Origin: Mycolicibacterium sp. CBMA 247
GTDB lineage: Bacteria; Actinomycetota; Actinomycetes; Mycobacteriales; Mycobacteriaceae
Direction: 5' to 3'
Assembly: GCF_009729095.1 (NCBI RefSeq)
Contig: NZ_VTGX01000005.1
Location: forward strand, 186,001-250,000
DNA: 64,000 bases
The position numbers and the translations under genes are program-made. The notes under the pieces are model-generated. The model searched no databases. It saw nothing but the letters and a program-made list of their open reading frames with translations, and had not been told where the DNA came from. Of the stretch, positions 46,538-56,164 are shown piece by piece (position 1 is the first letter of the stretch; every line of letters begins with the position of its first letter).

Positions 46538-46565
46538 GGGAACTTTCTGGTGCCCGCGACCGACT
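46538..46565 (+). promoter_or_regulatory. SigC-type promoter 1 (PPE gene)
   Basis: GGGAAC (46538-46543), 17 bases, CGACT (46561-46565), about 70 bases before the PPE start. The minus-35 is extended as GCGGGAACTTTC, identical to promoters 2 and 3. Confidence 0.82.
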
Positions 46566-46636
46566 AGCTCATGACAAGGCAACGCGTACCGGGCTGGGTG
46601 GTCGCGCGATCAACGCTCATGCGAGGAGGTGACGGC

Positions 46637-48121
46637 GTGACTGCACCGTTCTGGCTGGCGGTGCCTCCAGAGGTGCATTCGGCCCTGTTGAGCATGGGCC
46701 CGGGTCCCGGATCCCTCCTTGCTGCAGCCGCGCAGTGGCAGGCGCTGAACGCTCAATACAGTGCGGTAGCAGCCGAACTCATGCAGATCCTGACCGAGGT
46801 GCAAGCCACCAGCTGGGAAGGCCCCAGCGCCGCGCAGTATGTGGCAGCTCATGGCCCCTACCTGGCGTGGCTGGAGCAGGCATCGGTCGACAGTGCCATC
46901 ACCGCCGCGCAGCATGAAACGGTCGCGGCCGCGTACAGCAGCGCGCTGGCGACCATGCCTACCCTGGCGGAACTCGCTGCCAACCACGTCACCCACGGCG
47001 TCCTCTTGGTCACCAATTTCTTCGGGGTCAACACCATACCGATCGCACTCAACGAAGCCGATTACGTGCGGATGTGGCTGCAGGCAGCCGCATCGATGAC
47101 GACGTACGAGGCAGTTGCGGCGAGCGCGTACTCGGCGGTTCCATCGCCCCAGCCGGCCCCGTCGATCCTCGCGCCGGGAGGTGAAGCGCGAAGCGGGCAG
47201 CAGAATGCGTCCGGCTCAACATCGGGCGGCCAGCCGCTGAACGACATTTGGAAGCTGATCTCCGAGCTCATTTCGGGGGCAGGCAATCCCGAGCAACTCC
47301 TCGAGACGTTTCAACAGCTGTTCGAACAACTCGGATTCAATCCGGCCCAGACCGCCATACTCGCGATCATCGCGCTACTGCTGTACGACGTGCTCTGGTA
47401 CCCCTACTACGCCTCGTATTCGCTGCTGCTCCTGCCGTTCTTCGCGCCCGCACTCAGTGCCCTCAGCGCCCTGAGTGCACTGGCGCTCTTGCAGAACGAG
47501 GTGCCGGCACCTGCACTGATGCCGAGCCCCGCCGATACCGGCATCGGCCACCGCGCCGGCCCGACCGTCGATGCCGGCGTGGCATTGGCTCCGTCCGGAG
47601 CGTCCACAGGAGTTCCGCAGACCGGCAACTCTGGGTCCAGTGTGCCCACCCCGAGCAGTCCGAGCGCTGCATCCGGCTCGGTGGCCGCACCCACCGTCAG
47701 CTATGCCGTGCCTGGTCTGGATCCGCCGGCAGTGGCATCGGGACCCAAAACCGGCACGAAATCCTCCGATGGCATGTCAGACGTTCTCGGCACCGTCGCC
47801 GCGGCGAGGGCCGCGGCCGTCGCCCGAAACCGTCGAAAACAGACCGGCCGCAAACGAGACCGTGCACGTAGTTACCGTTACGAATTTGTGGACACCACCG
47901 ACCCGGTGGACGCCGCCATCGAAGGCCCTGACCTCAGCCGACATTCGTCACCATCACCCAGCGAGAACGGTGCAACCACCCTCGGTTTCGCCGGTGCCGC
48001 TCCGGTCACCACCAGCACGCGTGCTGCGGGGATAGTCCGGCATACGTCCGAAGATGCCGGAGAGTCTGTGCCGATGCTTCCCGCCAGTTGGGTGAGAAAT
48101 CCGAATGAGAATCGCGAATAG
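46637..48121 (+). CDS. PPE family protein (PPE1-like)
   Basis: The 494-residue protein begins FWLAVPPEVHSALLSMGPG, the PPE signature, with the conserved SWEGPSAAQY motif (about residue 60) of the helical PPE domain. The C-terminal half is hydrophobic then Pro/Ser-rich and basic (RNRRKQTGRKRDRARS). PPE1 (Rv0096) occupies the same position in front of the isonitrile lipopeptide genes in M. tuberculosis. GTG 46637 follows GAGGAGGT. PPE proteins are usually exported to the cell envelope; a role in metallophore traffic is inferred. No partner PE or ESX gene lies nearby. Confidence 0.92.
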   Translation: MTAPFWLAVPPEVHSALLSMGPGPGSLLAAAAQWQALNAQYSAVAAELMQILTEVQATSWEGPSAAQYVAAHGPYLAWLEQASVDSAITAAQHETVAAAYSSALATMPTLAELAANHVTHGVLLVTNFFGVNTIPIALNEADYVRMWLQAAASMTTYEAVAASAYSAVPSPQPAPSILAPGGEARSGQQNASGSTSGGQPLNDIWKLISELISGAGNPEQLLETFQQLFEQLGFNPAQTAILAIIALLLYDVLWYPYYASYSLLLLPFFAPALSALSALSALALLQNEVPAPALMPSPADTGIGHRAGPTVDAGVALAPSGASTGVPQTGNSGSSVPTPSSPSAASGSVAAPTVSYAVPGLDPPAVASGPKTGTKSSDGMSDVLGTVAAARAAAVARNRRKQTGRKRDRARSYRYEFVDTTDPVDAAIEGPDLSRHSSPSPSENGATTLGFAGAAPVTTSTRAAGIVRHTSEDAGESVPMLPASWVRNPNENRE

Positions 48122-48122
48122 C

Positions 48123-48150
48123 GGGAACTTTCAACCGGTTTGATTCGACC
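48123..48150 (+). promoter_or_regulatory. SigC-type promoter 2 (isonitrile lipopeptide operon)
   Basis: GGGAAC (48123-48128), 17 bases, CGACC (48146-48150). It starts one base after the PPE stop codon and 116 bases before the oxidase gene, giving the biosynthetic operon its own promoter. Confidence 0.83.
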
Positions 48151-48265
48151 AATCCGATGGTCGCAACGAATCACAGCGTTCCGCGTGCATCGAAGGCGGC
48201 CTCAGTGTCGCGCACGCGGCAGGTGATCTCGACCAGCGCAGCGCAGAGCCGAACGAGGAGAAGAG

Positions 48266-49135
48266 ATGACGCTCAACGTGAAAGGGGAGGGACTCGGGAC
48301 GCAAGTCACGGGAATCGATCCCAGGAATCTCGACGACATCACGAGGGACGAGATCCGCGAGATCGTCTATCAGAACAAGTTGGTCATTCTGAAAGATGTT
48401 CATCCGACTCCGGAAGAGTTCCTCGAGTTGGGCCGCATAGTCGGCGACGTCGTCACGTATTACGAGCCGATCTATCATCACAAGGACCATCCGGAGATCT
48501 TCGTTTCCTCGACGGAGGAAGGTCACGGCGTACCCAGGACCGGGGCATTCTGGCATATCGACTACATGTTCATGCCCGAGCCGTTCGCCTTTTCCATGGT
48601 GCTGCCGCTGGCGGTGCCGGGAAGTGATCGCGGCACCTACTTCATCGACCTCAACAAGGTTTGGGAGTCTCTTCCCGACGCTGTGCGGGACCCGGTCCGT
48701 GGAACATTCGCCACCCACGACCCCCGGCGTCACATCAAGATTCGCCCGCATGATGTCTACAAGCCGATCGGTGAGGTCTGGGACGAGATCTCCAAGACCA
48801 CACCGCCGATCAAGTGGCCGACGGTGATCAAGCACCCGAAGACCGGGCAGGAAATCCTCTACATCTGCGCGTCAGGCACCACGAAAATCGAGGACGAGGC
48901 AGGAAATGTCTTGGAGCCTGCCGTGCTGCAAGAACTGATGAGTTCGACCGGACAACTCGATCCGGATTTCACATCACCGTTCATTCACACCCAGCACTAC
49001 GAGGTCGGCGATGTTGTGTTGTGGGACAACCGGGTTCTGATGCACCGAGCGAAACACGGCACCACGCCAGGCACTTTGACGACTCACCGGCTGACCATGC
49101 TGGACGGCCTCAAGACACCGGGATATGGGGTATGA
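48266..49135 (+). CDS. Non-heme iron(II)/2-oxoglutarate oxidase forming the isonitrile (Rv0097/ScoE/MmaE-type)
   Basis: This 289-residue TauD-family enzyme has the iron facial triad WHID (His97, Asp99) and DNRVLMHRA (His260), and the 2-oxoglutarate arginine in LTTHRLTM (Arg275). Homologs convert an N-carboxymethyl beta-amino fatty acid to the isonitrile. The length equals Rv0097. It is the first gene of the operon and overlaps the thioesterase gene by 4 bases. Confidence 0.92.
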   Translation: MTLNVKGEGLGTQVTGIDPRNLDDITRDEIREIVYQNKLVILKDVHPTPEEFLELGRIVGDVVTYYEPIYHHKDHPEIFVSSTEEGHGVPRTGAFWHIDYMFMPEPFAFSMVLPLAVPGSDRGTYFIDLNKVWESLPDAVRDPVRGTFATHDPRRHIKIRPHDVYKPIGEVWDEISKTTPPIKWPTVIKHPKTGQEILYICASGTTKIEDEAGNVLEPAVLQELMSSTGQLDPDFTSPFIHTQHYEVGDVVLWDNRVLMHRAKHGTTPGTLTTHRLTMLDGLKTPGYGV

Positions 49136-49692
49136 GCATGAGCACCGCCGAGACGCTTCCTTTGGCGAAGAGTGGGTACGGCATCACGCACCCGGCGCCG
49201 ATCCCCGAGGATCTGCTGGTCAGGGTGCTGGAACCCTATTCATACAAGGGGTGCCGCTATCTTCTCGACGCGGAGTACGAAGCCACCGAGAACTCTGTGT
49301 TCGCCATCGGGAACTTCAGCATCAACGAGCCCGCATACATCCGTGACACCGGCCACTTCAACGCTGCGGAATGGGTCTTGTGCTTCAACCAACTCGCATA
49401 CAGCGCGTTCGCACCGGCGATCCTCAACGAGGTGATACCTGAATTCCGGGGATGGTCGATCGAGGACTACTTCAACTATCAACTCCCCAGCATGTTGATC
49501 AAGACCACGGCATCACGTTTCAAGCGCCCGATCAAAACCCGGAAGTTCTCGGCACGGTTGCTGTGTAAGGACTTCGAGGTCATCGACCGAACGATTCGCT
49601 ATCTCAAGATTCCGTGTGCCGTCGAATTCTGGGATGAGGATGGCGGGTCCGCGTCCGGCGAAGTCGAACTGGCGGCACTCAACATCCCCTGA
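49132..49692 (+). CDS. fcoT: FcoT-type acyl thioesterase (Rv0098-like)
   Basis: The 186-residue hotdog-fold protein resembles FcoT (Rv0098), named as a long-chain fatty acyl-CoA thioesterase and, in isonitrile lipopeptide clusters, thought to release or prepare the beta-modified acyl intermediate (ScoD/MmaD). Features include YSYKGCRYLLDAEYEATENSV and FNINEPAY-like FSINEPAYIRD. ATG 49132 overlaps the oxidase stop. Confidence 0.88.
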   Translation: MSMSTAETLPLAKSGYGITHPAPIPEDLLVRVLEPYSYKGCRYLLDAEYEATENSVFAIGNFSINEPAYIRDTGHFNAAEWVLCFNQLAYSAFAPAILNEVIPEFRGWSIEDYFNYQLPSMLIKTTASRFKRPIKTRKFSARLLCKDFEVIDRTIRYLKIPCAVEFWDEDGGSASGEVELAALNIP

Positions 49693-49719
49693 CACGTTTA
49701 CGAGAGCAGTTTCATAGCT

Positions 49720-51291
49720 ATGGCATACCCACCATCCACGGTGCTGGAACGCATCAGTGAGAGGGCAAGGCAGCGTCCCGAGGCGATCGCCCTGCGTCGC
49801 TGCGACGGCACCAGCGTGGTTCGCTACCGAGACCTCATGGCCGAAGTGGACAGGATGGCAACAGATCTCGCCTCTCGGTCCATCTCGCCAGGAACTCGCG
49901 TGTTCGTCATCTCGGACAACGGCCCGGAGACATACCTGTCGGTGTTGGCCTGCGCAAAAGTGGGGGCTATCGCGGTGATGGTGGACGGCGGGCTGCCCCC
50001 GGCGGCCATCGACCGGTTCGCCGAGATCGCCACCCCCGGTGCGGTTCTGATCGCGCCGGGCTGTCGGCTGCAAACCTCGGAGCTCTCAGCCTCGCTCCAG
50101 TCGATACCTGCGTTCGCGGTCAACCTCACCGCCGGGGCAACCGACTGCGCCGGCGATCCGGTTTCAGAGCCGGCATTGGGCATTCCCGTTGTGGGAGCCG
50201 ACCATCCGCTGGCGATGATCTTCACCAGCGGTACGACAGGCACACCCAAGGCTGTGCTGCTGCCCAATCGGACCTTCTATGCCATCGCCGATATCCTGCA
50301 GCGAGAGCAATTGACGTGGGTTGACTGGATCGTTGGTGAAACTACGTACTCCCCGTTGCCGGCGACACACATCGGCGGACTGTGGTGGATCCTCAATTGC
50401 CTGATGCAGGGCGGGTTGTGCATCACCGGCGGTGAGAATACGCCGTCCATCGTCGAGATTCTCACCGCGAATGAAGTTGCGACAACATGTCTGGTTCCCA
50501 CGTTGGTGACCAGACTGGTGTCCGAGCTGCAATCGACCGGCACACCGGTCCCGTCGTCACTCCGCATGGTCGGATATGGCGGATCCCGTGCGGTTGCCTC
50601 CGACGTCAGCTTTGTGGAGGCGGCGGGTGTTCGTACCGCGCAGGTTTACGGACTCAGCGAAACAGGGTGTACCGCACTGTGTCTTCCCACCGATGACGGG
50701 TCCATCGCCAGAATCGAAGCGGGTGCGGTCGGGCGGCCCTATCCCGGCGTGGAAGTTCACCTGGATCCTGACGGCAGCGGACCGCCCACCCGTTCGGGCA
50801 CCGATTCGGCTCCATCAGGCACACTGTGGATCAAGTCGCCGGCGAACATGCTGGGGTATTGGAACAATCCCGACCGGACTGCGGAAGCTCTGGTTGACGG
50901 ATGGGTGAACACCGGTGACCTTCTCGACCGCCACGGCGACGGTTTCTTCTACATCAGGGGAAGGTCATCAGAGATGATCATTTCCGGTGGTGTGAACATC
51001 GCGCCCGACGAGGTCGATCGAATTGCCGAGGGTGTGGCCGGGGTCGGTGAAGCAGCCTGTTATGAGATCCCCGACGAGGAGTTCGGCGCGCTGGTGGGTC
51101 TGGCCGTGGTCGCGTCGACGATTCTGGATGAATCAGGAGCCAGGAAGCTCAAACACGCCATTGCCGCCCGTTTCCGACAGGAGTCGGAGCCGATGGCCAG
51201 GCCGTCGACAATCATTCTCGTGCAAGAGATTCCACGAACCCAGTCCGGAAAGATCATGCGAACGTCACTGAGGTCAGCGGCCGGTGGCTGA
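49720..51291 (+). CDS. fadD10: FadD10-like acyl-ACP ligase
   Basis: The 523-residue adenylating enzyme activates a fatty acid and loads it on the adjacent ACP. Motifs: TSGTTGTPKAVLLPN (P-loop), YGLSETGCTAL, GWVNTGDLLDRHGDGFFYIRGRSSEMIISGG (hinge) and PRTQSGKIMRTSL (catalytic Lys). M. tuberculosis FadD10 transfers acyl groups to Rv0100 rather than CoA. The stop overlaps the ACP start by 8 bases. Confidence 0.93.
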   Translation: MAYPPSTVLERISERARQRPEAIALRRCDGTSVVRYRDLMAEVDRMATDLASRSISPGTRVFVISDNGPETYLSVLACAKVGAIAVMVDGGLPPAAIDRFAEIATPGAVLIAPGCRLQTSELSASLQSIPAFAVNLTAGATDCAGDPVSEPALGIPVVGADHPLAMIFTSGTTGTPKAVLLPNRTFYAIADILQREQLTWVDWIVGETTYSPLPATHIGGLWWILNCLMQGGLCITGGENTPSIVEILTANEVATTCLVPTLVTRLVSELQSTGTPVPSSLRMVGYGGSRAVASDVSFVEAAGVRTAQVYGLSETGCTALCLPTDDGSIARIEAGAVGRPYPGVEVHLDPDGSGPPTRSGTDSAPSGTLWIKSPANMLGYWNNPDRTAEALVDGWVNTGDLLDRHGDGFFYIRGRSSEMIISGGVNIAPDEVDRIAEGVAGVGEAACYEIPDEEFGALVGLAVVASTILDESGARKLKHAIAARFRQESEPMARPSTIILVQEIPRTQSGKIMRTSLRSAAGG

Positions 51292-51520
51292 GATCTTGAG
51301 GAGCAGAATACTCGCCGCGCTCTCGGAGGTGCTTTACGTCGACGAATCAGATCTCGTCGACGGCGACACCACCGACCTGAGAGACCTCGGCTTGGACTCG
51401 GTTCGATTCGTTCTGTTGATGAAGCAACTCGGCATCGATCGGGAATCGGACGTCCCGCGGCGGCTGGCCGACGACCTGTCGATCGCAGGCTGGGTCCAGG
51501 AGTTGGAGAAACTCCGGTGA
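51284..51520 (+). CDS. Acyl carrier protein of the isonitrile lipopeptide cluster (Rv0100-like)
   Basis: The 78-residue ACP has the phosphopantetheine site DLGLDSVRFV (Ser39). It carries the acyl chain while the thioesterase and oxidase install the isonitrile and before the NRPS condensation domain takes it. It starts at GTG 51284 inside fadD10 and overlaps the NRPS by 4 bases (GTGA). Confidence 0.93.
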   Translation: MAEILRSRILAALSEVLYVDESDLVDGDTTDLRDLGLDSVRFVLLMKQLGIDRESDVPRRLADDLSIAGWVQELEKLR

Positions 51521-54500
51521 TCCTGTCTGAAGACCCTCACGTGCAAAGCATTCCGCTGAGCCGGTCACAGCAGAACATCTACAAAGGAGTATTGCAGGAC
51601 GATGATCCCCATCTCTATCTGATCGGCAGGCGCTACCAGTTCCAACCGATACAGTCGGCGGAGTTCCTGCCCGCTCTGCGGAAGATGATCGTCGCCAACC
51701 CCGTTCAATTGTGCGTTCTGGTGCCGCCGTCGGCCGCCGACAGGTATCCGGATCTCGTATCCCGGCTGGACGTCGATGACATCGTGCAGGTGTGCGGCGA
51801 AGGTGAAAGCACACCGTGCGGTGATGATGAGCTGGCTCGGGTGTGGGGATCTGGCATTCTCGCAACGCCGTTGGTGCGCTACACCGTGTACGTCGACGGC
51901 GACGGCCTGGTGCACGGCCTCGACGCCCAAGCACACCACATCCTGCTCGATGGTGGTGCGATCGGAATCATCGAAGCCCATCTCGGGCGCGCGCTCGCCG
52001 GCGGTGTCACGGCCGAAACCGCCTGTGTCGGTGACGGCCTGACCGACGTCGCCGCGGCACACCGCCGAGAGTCGCGCCGGATCGATGAATCGCTCGAGCG
52101 GCTCACCACTGTCGTGCAGCACGAGCTCAGTGAGGGCGCCCAGGAGGGCGGTCATGGACGTACTGCCGACAACGTTCCCGCATCCGCAGCCAAGGGTATT
52201 CGCATCGACTCCGTGGTGATCCTCGGAGAGGACTACAACGACATTCTTGACCTGGCCGACCGTGAGAGCGTGCCGCTCAACGTACTCGTCGCGGCGGCGG
52301 CAACGGCAGTGGACGCGAGTGTTCGTCAAACGACGGAAAGCCTTCTGGTGCACGCGGTGGACAACCGTTTTGGCGATCCTGATCTCGATGTCGCGACGTG
52401 CTTGGTCAACTCGATAGCGCAGCCGGTCCGGTTCTCTTCATATGCCTCGGTGGCGGACGTGGTGCGTGCGGTGGACCGGGGCTACGTCAAGGCCGACCGG
52501 CGCCGCTGGCTGCGTGAAGAGCACTACCGCCGAATGTATCTGGCGATCAATCGGACAACCTCCGTGGAGACGTTGACGCTCAACTTTCTGCGTGAGCCCT
52601 GTGCGCCCGAACTGCGTCCGTTCTTGGCCGACGCGCCGGTGACGTCACATATCGGCCCGATCGAGGGCCTGACCGTGGCGGCTGTCCTCGACGAGCAACG
52701 GCGCACACTCAGCCTCAACATCTGGAATAGAGCCGATCTCTCTCCGCAGAATGCCGCGCAGGTGGCGGGCCGGATCGCGGCTGCCCTGAAATCCATGACA
52801 ACTATGTGGGACTTCCCGATCGCGATGACCGTCGACGAGTGGTTCGGGATCGCCAATGACGGGACAAGGCGGTTGGTTTCGCAGGAACCTGAACCCGAGG
52901 ATCCGGTGGCACCCGCGTGGTTCGTGGGTGGCTCCGCGCCCGTCGATGAATATCGTCGGCATCGTCTCCATGTCGATTCCTGGATCGCCTGGTTGCTCGA
53001 AATCAACGCCGGGCCAGGTGATGTGGTGGTACTCACCGACGACAACACCGACAAAACCATTGACCTCTTGATCGCGTGTCACTTGGCCGGCTGTGGCTAC
53101 AGCGTCTGCGGCAGCAGGGATGAAGTGGTAACGCGGGCCGAACGCATCAACGGACACGGCAACGGCAGCTCAGCGCACATCGTCGACGTCGAGTCGGCGA
53201 ACGTCTCGCGAACACTTGCCGAGGAGCATCGGCGGCTGGTGGAGGCTCGCGTCGAACAGGTGGCAACGGACCCGCACCTGGCCACTATGACCGCCTACGT
53301 GATGCCCACCTCAGGTTCGACCGGGGAACCCAAACTCGTGCACGTCAGCCACGGTTCGCTGGCGGCATTCTGCGCCGGGGCGATACGCGCCTATGGCTGG
53401 GGCCCGGACGACACCATCCTGCAATGCGCACCGCTGACATCGGACATCAGCGTCGAGGAAGTCTTCGGGGCTGCTCTCGGCGGAGCTGCACTCATCCGCT
53501 CGACCGCATTGAAAGCCGGTGATCTGCAGGCGCTTGCCCGCGATCTGGTGGCGAGCGGGGCCACAATCGTCGATTTGCCTACCGCCGTGTGGCATCTGTG
53601 GTGTGACGACGCCGACGTGATGGCTGCTCTCCGCTGCTCTCAACTACGGCAGATTGTGATCGGCGGTGAACCCATCCGCCCCGGCGCCGTCGACAAATGG
53701 ATCAATACCGCGGCCGGCGAGGATATCTCGTTGGTATCGAGCTATGGCCCCACAGAGACCACAGTCGTGGTGACCTACCTGCCGATCATTCGGGACGGGC
53801 AGGTGGTCGAGCACGGCGCGCGCCTGCGACTGGGGCGGCCGCTCGTTGCGAACTCGGTAGTGATCGCATTCGGCGAAGTCGTGGTTGTGGGGGAGATGGT
53901 GGCCGATGGCTATCTCGGTTCGGACAGCGCCAGTTTCGGGTTTGTGACCCTGGCGAGCGGCGCGCGGCAGCGTGCCTACGCGACCGCCGACAGGGTGTCG
54001 GTCGACCACGCCGGATATCCAATGTTCGCGGGACGTAGGGACGCGCTGGTCAAGATCTCGGGCAAGCGGGTCGATACCGCTGAGATCACCCGACGCATCG
54101 TGGCGGACTCCGCGGTAGTCGACGTCGCCGTTGAACTTCGCAACGGCGGTCTAGGAGTATGGTTCGAGACCCCACGCACCCGTGACGGTGGTCAAGACAC
54201 TGCTGCGGCCGCGCGTATCAGGAGCATCCTGGTGGGTTCGCGTGTGCCGTCGTTCTTCGTTTCGGGCGTCGAGAGCATTCCCAGAAAACCCAACGGGAAG
54301 ATCGACAACGCAAGGCTGCAGACATTGGCCGCTTCCGGACCAGCCCGGCACGTCGACGCTGAATCTGGAGAGCGAGCGGCCGGTCTCGCCGGAATGTGGA
54401 GTGCCCACCTCGGAAGGCCGATCACGCCCGATGCGTCGCTGCTGCGCGAGGGCGTCGGGTCGTTGGATCTCGTGCGAATCCTGCCCGATACGCGTAGGTA

Positions 54501-55770
54501 TCTCGGCCGGCAGGTTTCCATTCTGGACCTGATCGGTGCCGATACCGCGGCGAACCTGGTGGATGACATGTCGATGTCCGACAGCTGGATGGACAGTGGC
54601 ACCGCTGCCGAGATCGAACGTGACTTTGCCGCACTGTCGATGCGGGGCTCCCGTGCGGTATCGAACCCACGGCCGTTATCAGCCAACGGTGGGGCAGATC
54701 CGATCCTCGTGGTGGGCGCGTCCGGAATTCTGGGGACCGGATTCGCCGAAGCGATTCTGGAGTTCACCCGGTCGGGCGTGCAGCGCCCCGACGTGGTTTT
54801 GGCCATGAGATCGATGCCGTCCGACGACTGCATCTGGACGGAGCTTCGCAGCGTGCGGGGCGTGCGGATCGAGCACGTCGTCCCCGGGTTCGGTCCGGCA
54901 GAGTTGGGGACGCTGATCCGCCAGACCGGAGCTCGAACACTCATCAACTGCATCGGGAACACCAACGTGGTAGTCCCATACCGCGAACTTCGTTCGGCCA
55001 ATGTGGAATTGGTGTCAGGCATGGCCGAGGCATGCGCGGCTTCCGGTACCAGGCTGGTGCACCTGTCGACCTACGTCGTCAATGCGGATGTCGCCGCGCC
55101 ACGGGTAGTCGACCCGCGTCAGGCTCCGTACCCGTACGCCGCGTCCAAGGCGCTCGCGGAATTGGCAGTGGCCGGCGCGTGCCGAGACCTCGATTTCACA
55201 ATCGTGCGCTTACCCCGGGTCCTGGGTACACGCGAACAGGTGCGCGGGTCCGCCGACATCCTGGTTTCGATCGTCGATGCCTGCCGTGCGCTACAGGCCT
55301 ATCCATCAGTGGAGCTGACTGAAGAAGTGACGACCGGCCGCGCGGCGGCGAGGAGCATTCTTCGCAGGTTGCCGGAGTTTGGCGGACCGGACGAGCTGGG
55401 ACGCGGGATCGATGTGCTGTGCGGGCAGGCAGTGGCGTACCAGGAGTTGCTCGGGGCGGTTGCCCACGACCGGGTCGACACTCACGAATGGAAGCGTCGC
55501 CTGGATGAAAGTGATTGGGCGAGAGCCAATCCGCGGCGTTGGTCGGTGCTCGATGCGTGGATCAGCTTGGGCATGACGCTCGGTGGGCGCTCCTACGCGG
55601 AATACCTGGCCGAGTATCCGGCGCTCCCACTGGGTATCGAATCCGTCGGCGAGCTCCTGGCGAAACCGCCGTCATTGCAGGCTCTGCTCGCACCGGATGT
55701 TCGGGAACTCAACGCGGTTGCCCAACGACCTATCAACCAGACGCCGCGAGACAGTGAGGAATGGCTTTGA
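51517..55770 (+). CDS. nrp: Single-module NRPS with terminal thioester reductase (C-A-T-R)
   Basis: The 1417-residue enzyme has a condensation domain (HHILLDG, His140-Gly146), an adenylation domain (PTSGSTGEPK near 595, SSYGPTETTVV, YATADRVSVD, KPNGKI near 925), a carrier domain (GVGSLDL, Ser982) and a reductase domain (GASGILG 1067-1073; YAASK, Tyr1207/Lys1211) that should release the product as aldehyde or alcohol. It acylates an amino acid with the isonitrile acyl chain. M. tuberculosis Nrp (Rv0101, about 2500 residues) has two modules; this has one. Amino acid specificity was not predicted. Confidence 0.94.
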   Translation: MILSEDPHVQSIPLSRSQQNIYKGVLQDDDPHLYLIGRRYQFQPIQSAEFLPALRKMIVANPVQLCVLVPPSAADRYPDLVSRLDVDDIVQVCGEGESTPCGDDELARVWGSGILATPLVRYTVYVDGDGLVHGLDAQAHHILLDGGAIGIIEAHLGRALAGGVTAETACVGDGLTDVAAAHRRESRRIDESLERLTTVVQHELSEGAQEGGHGRTADNVPASAAKGIRIDSVVILGEDYNDILDLADRESVPLNVLVAAAATAVDASVRQTTESLLVHAVDNRFGDPDLDVATCLVNSIAQPVRFSSYASVADVVRAVDRGYVKADRRRWLREEHYRRMYLAINRTTSVETLTLNFLREPCAPELRPFLADAPVTSHIGPIEGLTVAAVLDEQRRTLSLNIWNRADLSPQNAAQVAGRIAAALKSMTTMWDFPIAMTVDEWFGIANDGTRRLVSQEPEPEDPVAPAWFVGGSAPVDEYRRHRLHVDSWIAWLLEINAGPGDVVVLTDDNTDKTIDLLIACHLAGCGYSVCGSRDEVVTRAERINGHGNGSSAHIVDVESANVSRTLAEEHRRLVEARVEQVATDPHLATMTAYVMPTSGSTGEPKLVHVSHGSLAAFCAGAIRAYGWGPDDTILQCAPLTSDISVEEVFGAALGGAALIRSTALKAGDLQALARDLVASGATIVDLPTAVWHLWCDDADVMAALRCSQLRQIVIGGEPIRPGAVDKWINTAAGEDISLVSSYGPTETTVVVTYLPIIRDGQVVEHGARLRLGRPLVANSVVIAFGEVVVVGEMVADGYLGSDSASFGFVTLASGARQRAYATADRVSVDHAGYPMFAGRRDALVKISGKRVDTAEITRRIVADSAVVDVAVELRNGGLGVWFETPRTRDGGQDTAAAARIRSILVGSRVPSFFVSGVESIPRKPNGKIDNARLQTLAASGPARHVDAESGERAAGLAGMWSAHLGRPITPDASLLREGVGSLDLVRILPDTRRYLGRQVSILDLIGADTAANLVDDMSMSDSWMDSGTAAEIERDFAALSMRGSRAVSNPRPLSANGGADPILVVGASGILGTGFAEAILEFTRSGVQRPDVVLAMRSMPSDDCIWTELRSVRGVRIEHVVPGFGPAELGTLIRQTGARTLINCIGNTNVVVPYRELRSANVELVSGMAEACAASGTRLVHLSTYVVNADVAAPRVVDPRQAPYPYAASKALAELAVAGACRDLDFTIVRLPRVLGTREQVRGSADILVSIVDACRALQAYPSVELTEEVTTGRAAARSILRRLPEFGGPDELGRGIDVLCGQAVAYQELLGAVAHDRVDTHEWKRRLDESDWARANPRRWSVLDAWISLGMTLGGRSYAEYLAEYPALPLGIESVGELLAKPPSLQALLAPDVRELNAVAQRPINQTPRDSEEWL

Positions 55771-56159
55771 CAGACGTAGCCGCACGCAGTGACGAGACAT
55801 CAGGTGCCAGACGGATCCACCTCGACGTGACAGGAATGTCGTGCGGAGCGTGCTCGCGCCGGGTTGAGAACAAGCTGAACAAGATCGACGGAGTACACGC
55901 CTCGGTCGCCATCTCCACCAAGATCGCGACCATCGACGCCCGCCACGACATCAGTGTCGCCGACCTCTGTGCCGCCGTTCAGCAGGCCGGGTACCGCGCC
56001 GAAGAGCGAGCCGCCGGCGCCGTCGACGACGATGCCGCGCTGTCCGGGCCCGGTGGGCCGCCCCAGAAACGGTCATCGGGGGTGACGAGGGCCATCCGCT
56101 GGATGAGTCTTGGGCACCTGGGCGGGGGAGCCGTCCGCGCCGGGACCCGGCGAACGTAG
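55761..56159 (+). CDS. Stand-alone heavy-metal-associated (HMA) domain protein
   Basis: The 132-residue protein carries one HMA domain (about 18-82) with the metal site MSCGACSRR, very similar to the N-terminal domain of the copper ATPase 1.2 kb downstream (VENKLNKIDGV against VENKLNKVDGV). It probably binds Cu(I) like CopZ. Its ATG lies inside the last codons of the NRPS gene, so it is the last gene of that operon. The C-terminal 50 residues are low-complexity and may be out of frame relative to a lost tail. Confidence 0.85.
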   Translation: MALTDVAARSDETSGARRIHLDVTGMSCGACSRRVENKLNKIDGVHASVAISTKIATIDARHDISVADLCAAVQQAGYRAEERAAGAVDDDAALSGPGGPPQKRSSGVTRAIRWMSLGHLGGGAVRAGTRRT

Positions 56160-56164
56160 CGGAC

